Source: Cololabis saira
Lineage: Eukaryota; Chordata; Actinopteri; Beloniformes; Belonidae
Direction: 5' to 3'
DNA length: 64,000 nucleotides
NCBI RefSeq assembly: GCF_033807715.1
Contig: NC_084587.1
Span: forward strand, 27,903,017 to 27,967,016
In this document: piece by piece, positions 18,391 to 31,249 of the stretch
Position numbering within the stretch: the stretch's first letter is position 1
How the letters are laid out: every line of letters begins with the position of its first letter
Notes under the pieces: generated by a model
The model's database searches: none
What the model was told of the DNA's origin: nothing
The model's input: only the letters and a program-made list of their open reading frames with translations
Position numbers and translations under genes: made by a program

Positions 18391-20980
18391 GCATGTTGTT
18401 AATCACAGTTCCAGTGTGTAGTCTGAATGTAAATGTATACTTCTTCTTTGAAATAAAAGAAAATCTGTTGTAATTCTGAACTACAACTTACAATATCTTT
18501 CTCTTTCAGGTTTCACAGGGCTCTCAGTGGTAGATGAGTACAAGAAAATCAATAGTGGAGGTCAAAATGAGCATCATATGAAACTGCAACTAAACCACAA
18601 CAAATAGACGGGTGAATCAGTCTCTTGGGTTCATAATAAGTGGACAGCAGTTCACAGGTACGACGTTAAGAACAAAACAAAAATCAGACCACATCTCCCT
18701 AAACATGGGCTGTATGGTTTATGTCAATAAAGGAATAATGTTCCTGTTCTATGTTCCTGGAAACCAGATATTTGTACATCTACAGTCTGTACGGAGGCAT
18801 TCCCTGTTCTTCACACATGAACATGATCGGATACACTTGACACAGTAACAGGATTTCAATTTTCCACACTTCAGAAAAATTTTGGTTGTAAGATTAATTG
18901 CAAATGATTTTATATGGATTAATGTTTTTTTTTTAATCAGAATCCAGCTTATTCACCAAGCACATAGATAGATACAATTAATTCTTTACCCGCAGCTGTT
19001 GGGATATAGGGAGGAAAGATAAATGAATAAAAACATGTTAATGCAAAAATATACAAAAATGCATATATACAATGATGGATCAAAATAGTCCAAAAACTCA
19101 AGGCAGGAAACAATTTTCAAATTATGTAGGTAAAAAAGGCGAGATTCAGTTAAAAGAAAACATTGCAAGATTCTGATTTAATTTGTTTTAAAATGCATGT
19201 AAATATCTTAGTCGTACTGAAATTGAACCAAACTGAACCTTGATAGTCAGAATAAAACGCCTAGATAATGTGATTTAAGGTGGGCCAAGAAGCTGATGCA
19301 ATGAAAAAAAAAAAATAACCAAACAAGAACAAAGTGTTTCAAATGAACAAACTGAACCAAACTGTAAATATGCATGTACATTTACTGATTAACAACACAA
19401 CAGCAAGCTTCTTTTATAAGGTCTCTTAGTCCAAAGCTGTTGTTCATTTTTGCTTTGACAGATTACTTTCTCATAATGAAAAGTCTTAAACTTTTACATA
19501 AGTTCTAATGGTACACTGCATAGGAACTAGACATAAAGTGACACTATTCAACTCCAAATCCAAAAATGGCAGAATGGACAGACTGAGCAGGAACCACAAC
19601 AACAGCTCCATCTGGCTGCTTTGCTAAGCTTCAGCCGCAAATCCTTATATGCCATACAGGAAACTGTTGCCATGGTCTCTTAGAACAGTTAACAACAAAA
19701 CAAGCTACATTACCTGTGAAATTAGAATGATTTAGGTCTTTACGTTAAGAGTCAAGTTCATTAAAGGTGCAAAGTAAAAAAAAAAGTTGTCATGGATCTG
19801 AAATCCAGTGCCGATGGATTCACTTTTGGGGCCACCCTCTAGTGATATATCAAGAAACTGCTGTTTTCATTGCTTCCTGGATTGTTTCAGATTCGCAAAA
19901 CAAATGTTGCCTCTTGATTCCACAATGAAAAAAGCACAAGATAAATCAATATCTGAGTGAATAATTAAAAATGTGCCTCAGTTCCCAGCTGTTTCAGTGA
20001 CCTGCTTTGGACTTGCTTTGGACAGCTGCATGCAGCGCAGCAGGCATGCACATTCAAACACAAATCAAACACAGCTCTGCAGAAGCCGAGTGTGAATCTC
20101 ATTGATATGCGTGAGTAAAGGAGTGTTATTGGTCCCTACAAGCTCGTTTGGACCTAATTATGGAGAGTAATGAGATAAGAGGAGAAGGAGTGGGAGGCGA
20201 TGCTCTGATGGATGCGGGGAAGAATGCAGAATCTCAATGAAGAGAGTCTCTCTGGGAGGGAGCAAGATCAAATTAGAGGATGAAAGGAGAACAAGTGGGA
20301 AGGTAGTAAGTCAATAATGTAAGCTGCAGGGGAACCTTGGTGTCCAGTTCTAGATGAAGTAGATCACCTCAACTGTTTCTACATATAGATTTAAGTTATG
20401 TGCATAATCACATTTTTATTTGCATGTTTGTTCCCAGCAAAGACTTCCCAGAAGGTCTCTGTAGAAACTTCCTCTTGTGGATAAAGCTCCACAGGTGTGA
20501 TAAAAAAAATGACTCAGCTCATCTCTTCATCTCAGTGTCCGAAACATATGGCAACAAATGATACAATTATAAAATCAGTCATCAAACTACTGATGCCATG
20601 CACCCTTTTATTCAAACGGGGTGTTTATTATGGTCAAACTGTGACGAGAAAAGAAGTGCAACACCTCACTGGCCAGGTTCAGATCAAAAAGGCCATTCCA
20701 CCTAATTAGGTAATACTGTCATTACCCATGAAAGCACTTATGTCCACAAGTACAACAATGTAGTCCTTTTTAGGAGCTTCTTCCAGCATACTCACCACAA
20801 CCTTTTGATGCAAATACTGCAATCAAGCAATTTCTCTGTGAGACTTTTGCAGCTATAGACATATATTTTGGTCACTGTTCATGAGAAAACTGCCCCAGCT
20901 GTCTCAAGTTTAAAAGGTGCCTTCTCCAGCTCTTTCAACATATGTTCAACAGAGTATCATATAATTATTCTGTTGGAGAA
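18391..20980. other. intergenic, no gene seen
   Basis: Short ORFs only. One dispersed repeat fragment at 19785-19925; nothing else structured was recognised. Confidence 0.4.
19785..19925 (+). repeat. dispersed repeat, copy 2 (relative at 8735)
   Basis: Same order of blocks as the copy at 8735-8890, same orientation and moderately diverged. Class unknown. Confidence 0.5.
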
Positions 20981-21164
20981 TCTGAGGCCACGTTTACACG
21001 TAGCCGGGTATTTACAAAAACGGATATTTTCCCCTCTACGTTTTCAAAAATATCCTCGTTTACACGGACCCGCATGAAAACGCTGTTAACGTCATGCCAG
21101 CCAATCAGAATCCTGGAAAAAACATCAACAAATGACACGTGTAACTTCCAGTTAAGGCTGATTT

Positions 21165-21290
21165 AAGGTTCCGCGTTACACCAACGCAGAGCCTACGGCG
21201 TAGGGTACGCGGCGACGCACACCGTACGGCGCGCATCGCTGTGTACCCTACGCCGTAGGCTCTGCGTCGATTTAACGCGGGACCATAATA
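21165..21290. mobile_element. nested palindromic MITE with a perfect 25-nt hairpin
   Basis: Arms 21184-21208 and 21243-21267 are exact reverse complements (left arm begins ACGCAGAGCCTACGGCGTAG), separated by 34 nt. Outside them, GGTTCCGCGTTA and, reversed, GGTCCCGCGTTA continue the symmetry. The TACGGCG-rich text resembles a foldback repeat family of fish. Confidence 0.75.
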
Positions 21291-21490
21291 CAGGCTTTAC
21301 TTCCAAGACGGAACGAGAGTCTTTCGTTTGGAGTGACAGAGAAGTGGAGTTACTTTTAAGTGTGACTTTAGAATATATAACAGGTAAAATACAAGAAAAT
21401 ATTGACGGTGGCCAAACTAATTGTAAACACAGGTCGCACACATGACTCTGGTGAGTTTCTGGTGCATAATGTGACTTTCTGAAGCTTAAA

Positions 21491-21550
21491 TCTCCGTTTT
21501 CCTCTGTTTTCCTCTGTTTTCCTCCGTTTTCCTCCATTTTCCTCTGTTTA
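21491..21550. repeat. 10-bp tandem repeat CCTCTGTTTT
   Basis: Six consecutive 10-bp units, mostly CCTCTGTTTT or CCTCCGTTTT, inside the MITE. Read on the minus strand they give a repeating peptide (GKQRKTEEN) that is not a gene. Confidence 0.85.
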
Positions 21551-22131
21551 GACGCAAACGTGAAAACTGAGTTTTTGAAAATCTCCCCTTTGGCCGGCGT
21601 TTTCAGAAATGATCGTTTTTGGGGGCTTTGACCTCCGTTTTCGTGTAAACGAACGGCCAAAACGCATGAAAACGCCTCAGTTTTTGCTCCGTGTAAACGG
21701 GGCCTGAAATCCCTAGCTTTTAAGGGGTAGATTCATACACACTACCCCTCGATATGCCCACTACCCCTAGATGCAAAGAGGAATTGGGAAACCACTACGC
21801 TTATGGGAACGCGCAAAATTTAGGGGTAGGGCTGAAAAGTAGGGCTAGGGGGTGTATTGGGACTGGCCCATACATGCTAGAACAAGCTTTTTGGTCCAGA
21901 ATGTCTAGATAGTCTTCAAATGTGATTGTACCCTGCAAAGATACAAGACACCCGGTGCGTGACGCAGCAAAGCACCACCAGAACAAACCCAAGCTTCCTC
22001 CATTTTTCACAGCCACAGTGTTCTTTTCTTTTTAAGGCTTAATTTTTGCATCAGTGATGATGAAGCTTGTTAGCGTGGCTCTGTTTATTTCCTACAAATG
22101 CCCACCGAAGCAGTAGAGCCCAAGCATAGCT

Positions 22132-22345
22132 GATCAGAATCAGAATAAGAATCAGAATCATGTTTATTTGGCCAAGTCAGGTCAAACAAGACAGGGAATT
22201 TGACTCAGTTATTTTCGCTCACTAAATTGGCAAATGACAGCTCTTATTAACATATATACAATTTAAAAAAAAAAGTGAAAGGTGCAGCAGTATGAGGTAG
22301 ACATGGTTATTGAAAGGTACATTGTTACAGCATATGATTGTGGTG
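22132..22345 (-). repeat. LINE 3' end with (AGAATC)n tail
   Basis: AGAATCAGAATAAGAATCAG followed by TGTTTATTTGGCCAAGTCAG is the reverse complement of the tail at the end of the LINE at 36030-37530 (AATAAAGC...CTGATTCTGATTCTG). Only the 3' untranslated end remains. Confidence 0.6.
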
Positions 22346-22349
22346 ATGA

Positions 22350-22850
22350 TGCACATTTAGAGTTTAGAGTTTAGAGTTTATTAATTTAGCACAAAAAGAT
22401 GCATGAAGCACTGCGCAAGGAGGGAACGAAGTTCTATAGCGAACTTGTACAAGGTTCCACCCCTGTCAAAAAAACAAAACAAAGGACAAGCAGACAGCAT
22501 GCATGAGCTAAACAACAACAAAAGACAAAGATCAATAGCAACAGGAATTCAAGTACTTGAAACAACTAATAGTAAAAAACACAAAGAAAGAACAAAAAAT
22601 GTGACAAAAGCAGAACAATGAGAAAGAATATATAATTAAAGGTCGATAAAATTAAAGGTCGAGTAGAGAAAGTAAATTAGGTTCCTGTGGAAAGTAAAAA
22701 TTCCTTTAAGTTTTTTTTGAAAATGCATTGGGAGGAGGTGGACCTCAGTGAAGAGTTTAAGTCAGACCAGAGCTTGGGGCCTCTATAAGTAATGTTGAAT
22801 GTTGAATTGGTGACTTGAGGTTCGGGAGGACGGTATAGATAAGCTATTGT
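22350..22850 (-). pseudogene. LINE 3' end fragment with (CTCTAAA)n tail
   Basis: The plus strand starts with three to four TTTAGAG units, a LINE tail read backwards. Further in, the minus strand reads PKLWSDLNSSLRST and IFKKNLKEFLLST, like the last conserved block of LINE ORF2 proteins. It is truncated just before the hAT element that starts at 22877. Confidence 0.5.
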
Positions 22851-22876
22851 TACTTATCTATTTCAATGGTAAAATT

Positions 22877-23493
22877 TAGGGATGCCCCGATACCATTTTT
22901 TTCACACCGAGTACCGATACGATACTTCTACCACAAAAATAACTAGGCTAAAAATGCAATGAAAAATGCAATGAATTGGAAGACAAGGTTTTATTTGCAA
23001 CAGAAATTCAATTTTAAATAAAACTCAGCCAGCCGGGCTTTCCTCCGCTGGAAGCGCGCACCCCCCCGGCCACGCGCCGCGCCGACAGCCCGCTCTCTGC
23101 CTTGCTTCTGTCGTCGTCCCTTATTTTGAAATTATCCACACTGCTGACATCCCGCTTGCATTAATTGTCGCTATCTTGCCTGAAATGCCGCTGCCAGTCT
23201 CACTCACAGGTATCACTCTCTTCTCATCACCTCGCTGAGCTTAGCTGACTAGCGGCTAACTGGACCAGCTGGCTGAGCAGCAGCGGCTCGGCGGCTTCTC
23301 CGCCGCCAGGCTGCACACTCACCCGGGGAGCCGCGGGGCGGCTCAACATCTCCCCTTAGAGTCACTAACCAGTAACTACAACAACAATGAAGTTGTATCG
23401 GTGCGTGGTATCGGAGAAATTTTGCGAGTACGAGTATATGAGAGGAATATCGGCCCCGATACCGATACCAGTATCGGTATTGGGGCATTCCTA
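22877..23493. mobile_element. non-autonomous hAT transposon with 8-bp target duplication
   Basis: 617 bp. Left end TAGGGATGCCCCGATACC; right end (reversed) TAGGAATGCCCCAATACC. It is flanked by GTAAAATT at 22869-22876 and 23494-23501, a perfect 8-bp duplication as hAT elements make. It has no transposase. The centre (23040-23110) holds a GC-rich stretch unlike the ends. The 127-residue minus-strand ORF at its right side is not a recognised protein. Confidence 0.93.
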
Positions 23494-23501
23494 GTAAAAT
23501 T

Positions 23502-25190
23502 CCATAGTCTATGTTCTTTGTTTGAATACCTAACTGGAAAAGTGCTTTGTTGTTACAAAATAACAAAAAATATACAGTAAATGAACAAAACAGCAAGAAC
23601 AGAGTGGAAACACTGTCAAAAATAGCTTGCACTCTCTACCCTACAGCTTCACTTAACTAAAAAACGTGCATGAGTCCTGGTATGCGTCTCAACCAATAAG
23701 AACACTGCAGTCATTATTATTCTTAAATCAGCAACATGCAAACATGCTTTGGGTGTTCTTATCTTGAAATAAAAATTAAATCATACACCACAAAGTGTGT
23801 CATTTATTCTAAATAATCTGCTGCCTGTTAACAATTACAAATGTCTCTAATAGAGCAGATATGACATAACAAAAAGCTCCAGTTTTTGTCTCATCTGTCC
23901 ACATTCATTCTCACTTCATGCCTTTCCTGCAGTCACATCATTAGAGTCCTGTGGACCCTAATTTACAGGTTTAGTCACAAGAACACCAAGCTGCTTGGAG
24001 ATGGTCTACACTTCATCTGTAACATGATTGTCTACAGTTTTATTTCTGATCTCCTCCGACAACTTATTTTCTTTCTCTGATATATGTTCTGGTATCAGAT
24101 TGATACATTTTTACCCTTTAGTCAAAATGACTGAGCAAGCTTTACGACACAAGCAATGATAATTAAAGGACACACTTTTGTTTAATATGTCGCTATATTC
24201 AAATTAGTTTCAGTCTTTTCAGATGTATCAACTAATGTGTCAGGTTAGTTTCATTTGATTGTGTGTGTGTGTGTATTTGTTAACGATTCTGTTAAATCAG
24301 AAATCAAAAGCAACATCTCATTTTCATTACAGTACTCAATGTTCGGTAAATTATTATTTCTTATTACTTTTACTTTTTGCTAGTTTCAAGTTATTTGAGT
24401 GAAAATTGTAAGTCTAATGTTTTTAATTGAATGGTTGTTTAAGCGACTGTATTTTAGAGCATATACTTATAACCATATAGTGATTTTAGATTGGACTCTA
24501 AAATCATGGCAGTGGTGGTGGTTTTTAGGTCCCTTAAGATGTTTAACACATCCCTGTTTTACATGGACATCAGAAATGATCCTGCAACAGACTGTATTAT
24601 TATGGTGGATGTGTTACACATCTCTGCAACTGTATTAACAGTGAAGCCAAAGTACGTGCTGTGGAAGTAATATGGGGAACCATATCAGAGTAAAACACTG
24701 GATCATTCATTAGAAAGATGCTTACGTGTGCTGACTTAGTTGGCACACGTAAGCAATGTTAAGGAGCATTACGTTTAAACTAATTACGTTTATTCAACAG
24801 TCTTGCAAGTTAATTAACAAGTTAAATGTGCATAGTTTCAAAGAGTTCAGTACATATTAACATCTCATTAAACACTAAGTCAGTACATTTTACCTCACAA
24901 ATTCTGAAGGTGTCATTGGTGAGATTCTTTATGATCAGTGCTTTTGTCCAATCAGCCTTTCTTAAACATCCCCGACGCATGGAATCATAAAGGTATAGAA
25001 ATATTCAACTCTTTTCACTTTTCTTCATTCCATTGACGAAAATGGCTATGCAATTCTCAGCTTTAAATAAGGCTGAATTCAGACTGATACATTGGTCTTT
25101 AGCCACTGATGACAGAATATTGAGCCTCATTTCCGAGGACATTTACTGTTGAAGAGGAAATGCCATACCAAAGCTAGAAAGATACTTAAT
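23502..25190. other. intergenic, no gene seen
   Basis: AT-rich; short ORFs only. A short hairpin with 11-nt perfect arms, CTTACGTGTGC, lies at 24721-24753. Confidence 0.4.
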
Positions 25191-25199
25191 GAGTTGAAC

Positions 25200-25530
25200 A
25201 TTCTGTCTAATATCAAGCAAATTGTAAACTTTTACTGACTGATACTGAGGTTGTTTTTCAGACACCTCTAAAATGAAGTGAGCTTGGTGAAATTAAAAAA
25301 GAAAAAAGAAAGCTTTTCATCATGCCCTCCCAATCATTAAAGTCCAAAAGCCATCTCTGCCCTTGGTAAAGGTCATTTACACTTCTGTGATTGCAACATT
25401 GATTTGAAAAGACATTAAGATTTTAGAGGAACACCTTTTTTCCAAAACATCTTTTCCACAAGCGTTTATGCATTTTTTGCAACAAGACTATATACCTTCA
25501 CACTTTTCATCGGTATGGCCTGCCTGCCGA
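25200..25530 (+). pseudogene. Tc1/mariner-like transposase relic, central fragment
   Basis: Across broken frames the plus strand reads CDCNIDLKRH, then EEHLFSKTSFPQAFMHFLQQ, then DYIPSH. This corresponds to the FQQDNAKPHS region (second catalytic Asp) of a Tc1-like transposase, here with many disablements. A similar family fragment is at 40095-40440. Confidence 0.45.
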
Positions 25531-25739
25531 CCCGACCTGTCCCCAACAGAGAATTTTGAAACAAAGAAATGCAACAACAGCAACAACACTCAGCAAGAAT
25601 GGTCCTGAAAATACATTTCATATTCAATGCCAGAACAACTTTCTCAGTGTTGTCAGGTGAAAGAAGGAATGAAAAAAGTCTAACCATCCCTACATTTTTG
25701 GAAAGTGTTAAAGTTCTGAACTCCAAAAGTTGAAATCTA

Positions 25740-25788
25740 TCAATATATAATATAATATATAATATATAACATATAATATAATATTATA

Positions 25789-25854
<66 letters not shown>
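25740..25854. repeat. AT-rich tract and (AT)n microsatellite
   Basis: TATAATATA-type imperfect text (25740-25795) runs into about 59 bp of pure alternating AT (25796-25854). Confidence 0.95.
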
Positions 25855-25862
<8 letters not shown>

Positions 25863-25939
25863 TTTTTAAAAAAAAGTTGATGAGGCAAAATATGAATTAT
25901 TTTGGGATAAATTCAGAATATATTTGGAAATCACATTTT

Positions 25940-26190
25940 TTAACGTGATCCTTCCTGACGTCCAGCCAGAGAAGCCTCGCCCTGATGGGTGGAAAGAAAC
26001 GGCCTGCTCACTCCTCAAGCTTGAGCTCAGTGCAGGGCCCTCCCGGGTGTTGGCAAAAGGGAGAGCAATGCTATATAAGTGTAAGCCATTTACCATTTAC
26101 CATTACCATTTACCAATGCCCAGGATTGTTAGTTAGGTAGGAGCACTGGGTGATTAAATGGGAAAAAATCAGGGGATAAAAATATATATA
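25940..26190 (+). mobile_element. 5'-truncated SINE, same family as 35572-36025
   Basis: AACGTGATCCTTCCTGACGT, CCAGAGAAGCC, GGGAGAGCAATGC and TAGGTAGGAGCACTGGGTGA align in order with the 3' half of the SINE at 35572-36025 read on its own strand. The promoter half is missing. Short TTACCATT units near 26090-26115 look like a local expansion. Confidence 0.75.
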
Positions 26191-27949
26191 TGTTGTTTTT
26201 TTTCTTCTGGATTGTACATCAATACACTTATTCTATCCAACAATAATGTAAAACAAAATATTTAAACCATACTTAAACCTTCTGTCCAAATGTCTTACAA
26301 CATGAGCAACATTCCTGATTTAGATCCCCCACTGAGCAAAGTCCCCCAGGGAATCAAAACCCCTGGGGCTCACACCTGTAAATTCCAACATATGCAACAT
26401 TGTTCCTGCTTTCAAAACAGTGATGGAGATGAGACAGTTTGACACAGAAAAAACTCTGGAAATGATCATGGTGACATTAAGTGATGAAGACAACAAGTCT
26501 GACAGCTCTGTGAGTGTGTGTTTGTGTGTGTGAGACTGAGTAATGGTTCACCATTGTTACCAGAGCTTGACTCTAATAGGCTGGTCTCCTCCCCACTGTG
26601 CTTCTGCTGCTATTAATAGAACAGCAAATGAGCCTGGGTGGAACCTGATGTCTCTTTTTTTCTCTCTTAGACCCCATATCATCCCTGTTGCTCTCATACA
26701 CCCAAAGTAAGCAACTATCTGACATTTCTTGACCCCCCCCTCACCCACCAGTGTTTCCCCCACAGGCTAATCTTTCCCCCTTCTGTCCATGTTTAATAAC
26801 TGATCTCCCCATCATTAATTAAACATAATCACAGGCAATCTGTCTCTCTGTGCTTGACTCTGCTTTCACATCCCACCATCTCTTGCATATTAGGGTTTTA
26901 TTTCCCCTCCAAAAATTCTATCCTCTCCTTTCTTTTCTTTTTTTTCTTTTTCTTTAATCTCCCTTCCTCGTGTTACCTCTGTCTCACTCTTTCCTTCCTC
27001 TGCCCCCCTCAGGTGGTCTCTTTTAACTGCACTAAATTATTTATCTGGAAGATTTCTACCCAGGAGACAAAAGCCAGTGAATAGTAGGACAGACAGAAAT
27101 GAATAAATAAAAAGGGTAAAAATGATCCGTCCTCGTATTTAATCCACAGAGAGCACCGTTTTGTCCACAGTTGTGTGTTTCTGTGTGTCTGTGTGAACCC
27201 TGTGTGTGTGTCCTGGCATGTGTGCTGGCATGTGTGTCGCCGTGTGGAATTCCGGCACGTCTTCCGGAAAAACACTTCCACTGTGCAAAAAAAAATAAAA
27301 AAAATATCTGAGTCAGTGATCGGATGGTAAATGGAGAGATGGCACTATACCATAGACAGCAGGAAGGTGGACAAATGGAGAAGCAAGAAAGAGACATATG
27401 GAAATACTGTAAGTACAAGTAGAGAAGCAGCGATGGGTAGAGATAAATCAAAGTGATATAATTGGGGGAGTCTGTCTACAGTCTGACACTGCGATGTGAA
27501 TCCAACAATATGTTCACTTGTGCCAGAAAGCAGGGTGAAAATGTGTCCCAGCAAGTTATGTAACATGTCTGCATGGATAACATCATAACCTGCAATACTG
27601 GACGACTGAGGTTCACTGCCTGTAAGAGGCTGCAATGAGACAAATCAGGCAGAAGACACCATCCTTAAATCTACTTTGCATCAAAAGAAAAAATATTCTG
27701 AACATCTTCTTAGAGCTGTTTATATTGTTGTTGAACATCAAACAGAGTTGAGGTAAATTTAGAACAAATTGTGCGGAAAAGGAGGTCATGTGCAACAACT
27801 GGTACAGTTATTTTAACACTCCCCTTACCTTCAGATTTACAAACATCTTCTATTCTTGTGGTCAATTTAAGCACAGCAATTTAAACCCCCAGAATACGAT
27901 TAAAATTGAAATTGTTGTATGTATAGTATATCTTATTATTAGTATAGGT
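26191..27949. other. intergenic, no gene seen
   Basis: No supported gene. A pyrimidine-rich stretch occupies about 26860-27010 and a GT-rich one about 27165-27245. Confidence 0.4.
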
Positions 27950-28485
27950 ATCGGATAGGTGAATGGATGAATGAATGGGATGCCTGGGTCTGGGGCCCTC
28001 CGTTGTCCGGGTGTCGCCCTGTTGGGGGGTTCCCTCTCTCCGGGCCCGTCTCAGGTCCCCCCCGCTGCCTCCGCGGCGGGGCGCCCCTCTGGTCTTGGAG
28101 GGCCACTTTCGTGGGGGCGGGTGCACCTGCCCGCGTCGGCGGCCGGGGCGGCTCTGTCTCTCCGGGCAGGCTGGCCCCCTGCCGGGTGGGGGTCGTTGGC
28201 CTGGAGGGTGAGGGCCTCCTGGCCACGTGTCCGGCCCGGACCGGGTGGCCGGGGATTGCGGGATCTCTGGCTGCTTCTTCCCGCGCCGTGGGGGCCCCGC
28301 CCGCGGGCCCCCTCGGCCGCCGCCCGGTGGGGGGGCCTCGCAGGCGGTGGGTTGCCTCCCTCCTACTTCTCCCCTCTGTGGGGTTGCTGGTGGCCTGGGT
28401 TCCGGGTTCTTCCTTGTCGGCCTCTGGTCTCGCGGGTGGCGGGGTTGCTCCCCCCCCTCCCCCACTATAGATACACTTCAGGTGG
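27950..28485. repeat. GC-rich block of probable repeat origin
   Basis: About 500 bp of roughly 70% or more G+C in an AT-rich neighbourhood, bounded by GAATGGATGAATGAATGG on the left and ATAGATACACTTCAGGTGGA on the right. Long ORFs exist on both strands (up to about 200 codons) but are the usual result of few stops in GC-rich DNA: low-complexity Pro/Arg/Gly with no domain. It runs directly into the CA array at 28503; together with 29060-29330 it reads like one dispersed fish repeat, class unknown. Confidence 0.5.
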
Positions 28486-28501
28486 AGCTTTGTTTGGTTT
28501 A

Positions 28502-29041
<540 letters not shown>

Positions 29042-29059
29042 CATATACATACACGCATA

Positions 29060-29330
29060 CACACACATAGACATACACACTGGCTTGTTCACCTGCATGC
29101 TTGCTCTGTAGTTTTGGGGGTTAGGTAGCGGTAGCGGTGGCTTAGCTCAGACTGCGATCAGATCTCAAGATTTGGGTCGATTGCTGTTCGTGTTTTGGTC
29201 GGCTCCGTGCCGGTTTCGTGTTTTGTTTGTGGTTTTTTTGTTGCAGATTTCCAGTGCTTGACGTGTGTCTCCGTGTGTTCCTGCTTCCTGGATTGGCAGT
29301 GGATGTCGTCACCCCCCCAAAAAAAAAAAA
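29060..29330. repeat. GT-rich right flank of the GC/CA repeat, A-rich end
   Basis: TAGGTAGCGGTAGCGGTGGC, TGGGTCGATTGCTG and TTGGTCGGCTCCGTGCCGGT are followed by an A tract at 29319-29331. Composition and wording suggest it belongs with the GC-rich block, as the 3' part of a retroposed unit. Family not recognised with certainty. Confidence 0.35.
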
Positions 29331-29792
29331 AATCACTGTTTGTATGTGTATATTTATGTATGTGTATGCATATGTATGCGTATATATATGTATATATATT
29401 TAATATAGTAATAATGCACATATATATGCTTTTGGTTTCTACCGTCTTGGTATCAATCATTAATATGTGTGCAGACAAGGTAAAAAAAATAAAAAAAAAA
29501 AAAATATTGAAATTGTTGCGAAATTGTTTATGTGCCGGGTAGCCTACTTTATGCCTTTTTAGTTTTTTTAATGGCTTCTTATTATTTCTTAATATCATTT
29601 TTGTAATCTATATTGTTTTGAATAAAAAAATAATTTCTGTAATCAAAAATAGTGACATCTCTTATGTTCTAATCAATTTGACCCAGGAAAAATCAAGACG
29701 AATTTGAAAGAATCTTTATTTTTCTCCTTTTGTAAAACAGAATGAGTATAAGGAACATATGACAGGTATTTCCAAAATTATATGTATATACA

Positions 29793-29904
<112 letters not shown>

Positions 29905-31249
29905 AGAAATACAGCTGGTTTGCTTAGCATGTATTTTCAGAAGGGAAAGTGCCTATAAAATACAACCCAACATTCATCCACAGTCACGTAGGGGCGTGGA
30001 TTGTAAAGAAAGAGTAATCCCACCCATCCTACATATACCGTATTGTTGTGAGTTTGTCACTCCCTCAAAGGCTCTGCCTTGTTTATCCGTCATAAAAGCA
30101 TATGAGAAATGGGAGAAAATATAGAATGTTTTTGGAGACATGGTGGGTAGTAACATTGTCCTTCCAGTGTCAGCATTGTAATGTGGAATGGCTCGCTGTT
30201 GCTTCACATTTTGACTTGTACGCACCTGCCAAATTGAGCAATCCAATGTAAACGTGCAAATGGGTCTCATCTAGGTCTGTACCCATACAGATGCCATCCC
30301 TTGGGTTTGTTATCTCAAATATACCCTTTTCGATTGATTATATTGATTGATGGGCTCAGATGCTAATGTTGAGCTCTTGGACATGGCTGACAGCGTATCT
30401 GCTGGGGCCTGAAACCATTTTGATGACATTCGTAGCACTATTCTGTTGTTGGTGTGGAGAACCGGACCATAATAACTTTCCATATTGGGAGGTTGCGTGT
30501 TTGTTGGTAGTTGAGAGACAACAACACTGAGGGTCTCATTCTCATCAGACAAGGTCCGCCTTAACATCATCCTCTGTCTCAGACACATTCTCCTCTGTGT
30601 CACTTTCATGGTGAAAGGGAGGGGATAACACTTCACTGACAGAAAATCTTTCTTTAAAAGTAATTTTCAGTTGAGAGAGATTAGAAAGAGAGAGCACACT
30701 GAGGACAAAGACAAGTGGTTAATAAGGCTGCTGTGCAAGCTTTTATGTGTTTGCTCCAGCCTTATGCTGTATCAACTCTTGGTATCTTTGCAGGAATCAT
30801 ATATTCTCACCCCCACAGCATGGGAAGTTGCTCTAGCAAGAATTGTGTTTTCTCCTCTTTTATGTCATGTGAAGAGTCCATGGTTCTCACACTACTACAG
30901 TTATGGTAATGCTAGGTTAGGGGCCTAAATGTTTTTGAAGATTAAAGTTGGATGTTATAGGAACCTCAATATCATCCAAAACAAATGTGAATAAAATATT
31001 TATTTTCTGTTTTATAGATCTAAAACCTCCTGGTGTCAAATTGAGCCCAAAGAACGCTGGTCTGTAAATCATGTATACAGGAAAAACCAGCAGCACTTTA
31101 TGTTTACCCAGTTTTCCCCTTGAATTATAAAAGTCATCAAATATAAAGCAAAAAAAAATTATGTCAATCATTTATTTAGAGATTTTAAACATTGGATGGG
31201 GTCAAACCTGATCCCAAAGGTAAGGGGAGGGCTAATTATATTTTTTTAA
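29905..31249. other. intergenic, no gene seen
   Basis: Only short ORFs; none recognised. Confidence 0.4.

Larger units (their letters stand above)
20982..21705. mobile_element. MITE with GTTTACACG terminal inverted repeats
   Basis: Left end GAGGCCACGTTTACACGTAG and right end (reversed) CAGGCCCCGTTTACACGGAG are inverted repeats, followed by further matching text rich in AAAACG. No clean target duplication. The element hosts another palindromic insertion (21165-21290) and a 10-bp tandem repeat (21491-21550). The 155-residue minus-strand ORF crossing it is a by-product of the repeats. Confidence 0.65.

Noticed and set aside
21193..21660. 155-codon minus-strand ORF
   Set aside because: Composed of MITE text and a 10-bp tandem repeat (KQRKTEEN-type peptide).
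24721..24753. Short hairpin with 11-nt arms
   Set aside because: Too short to stand out from chance in 64 kb; listed only in the regional note.
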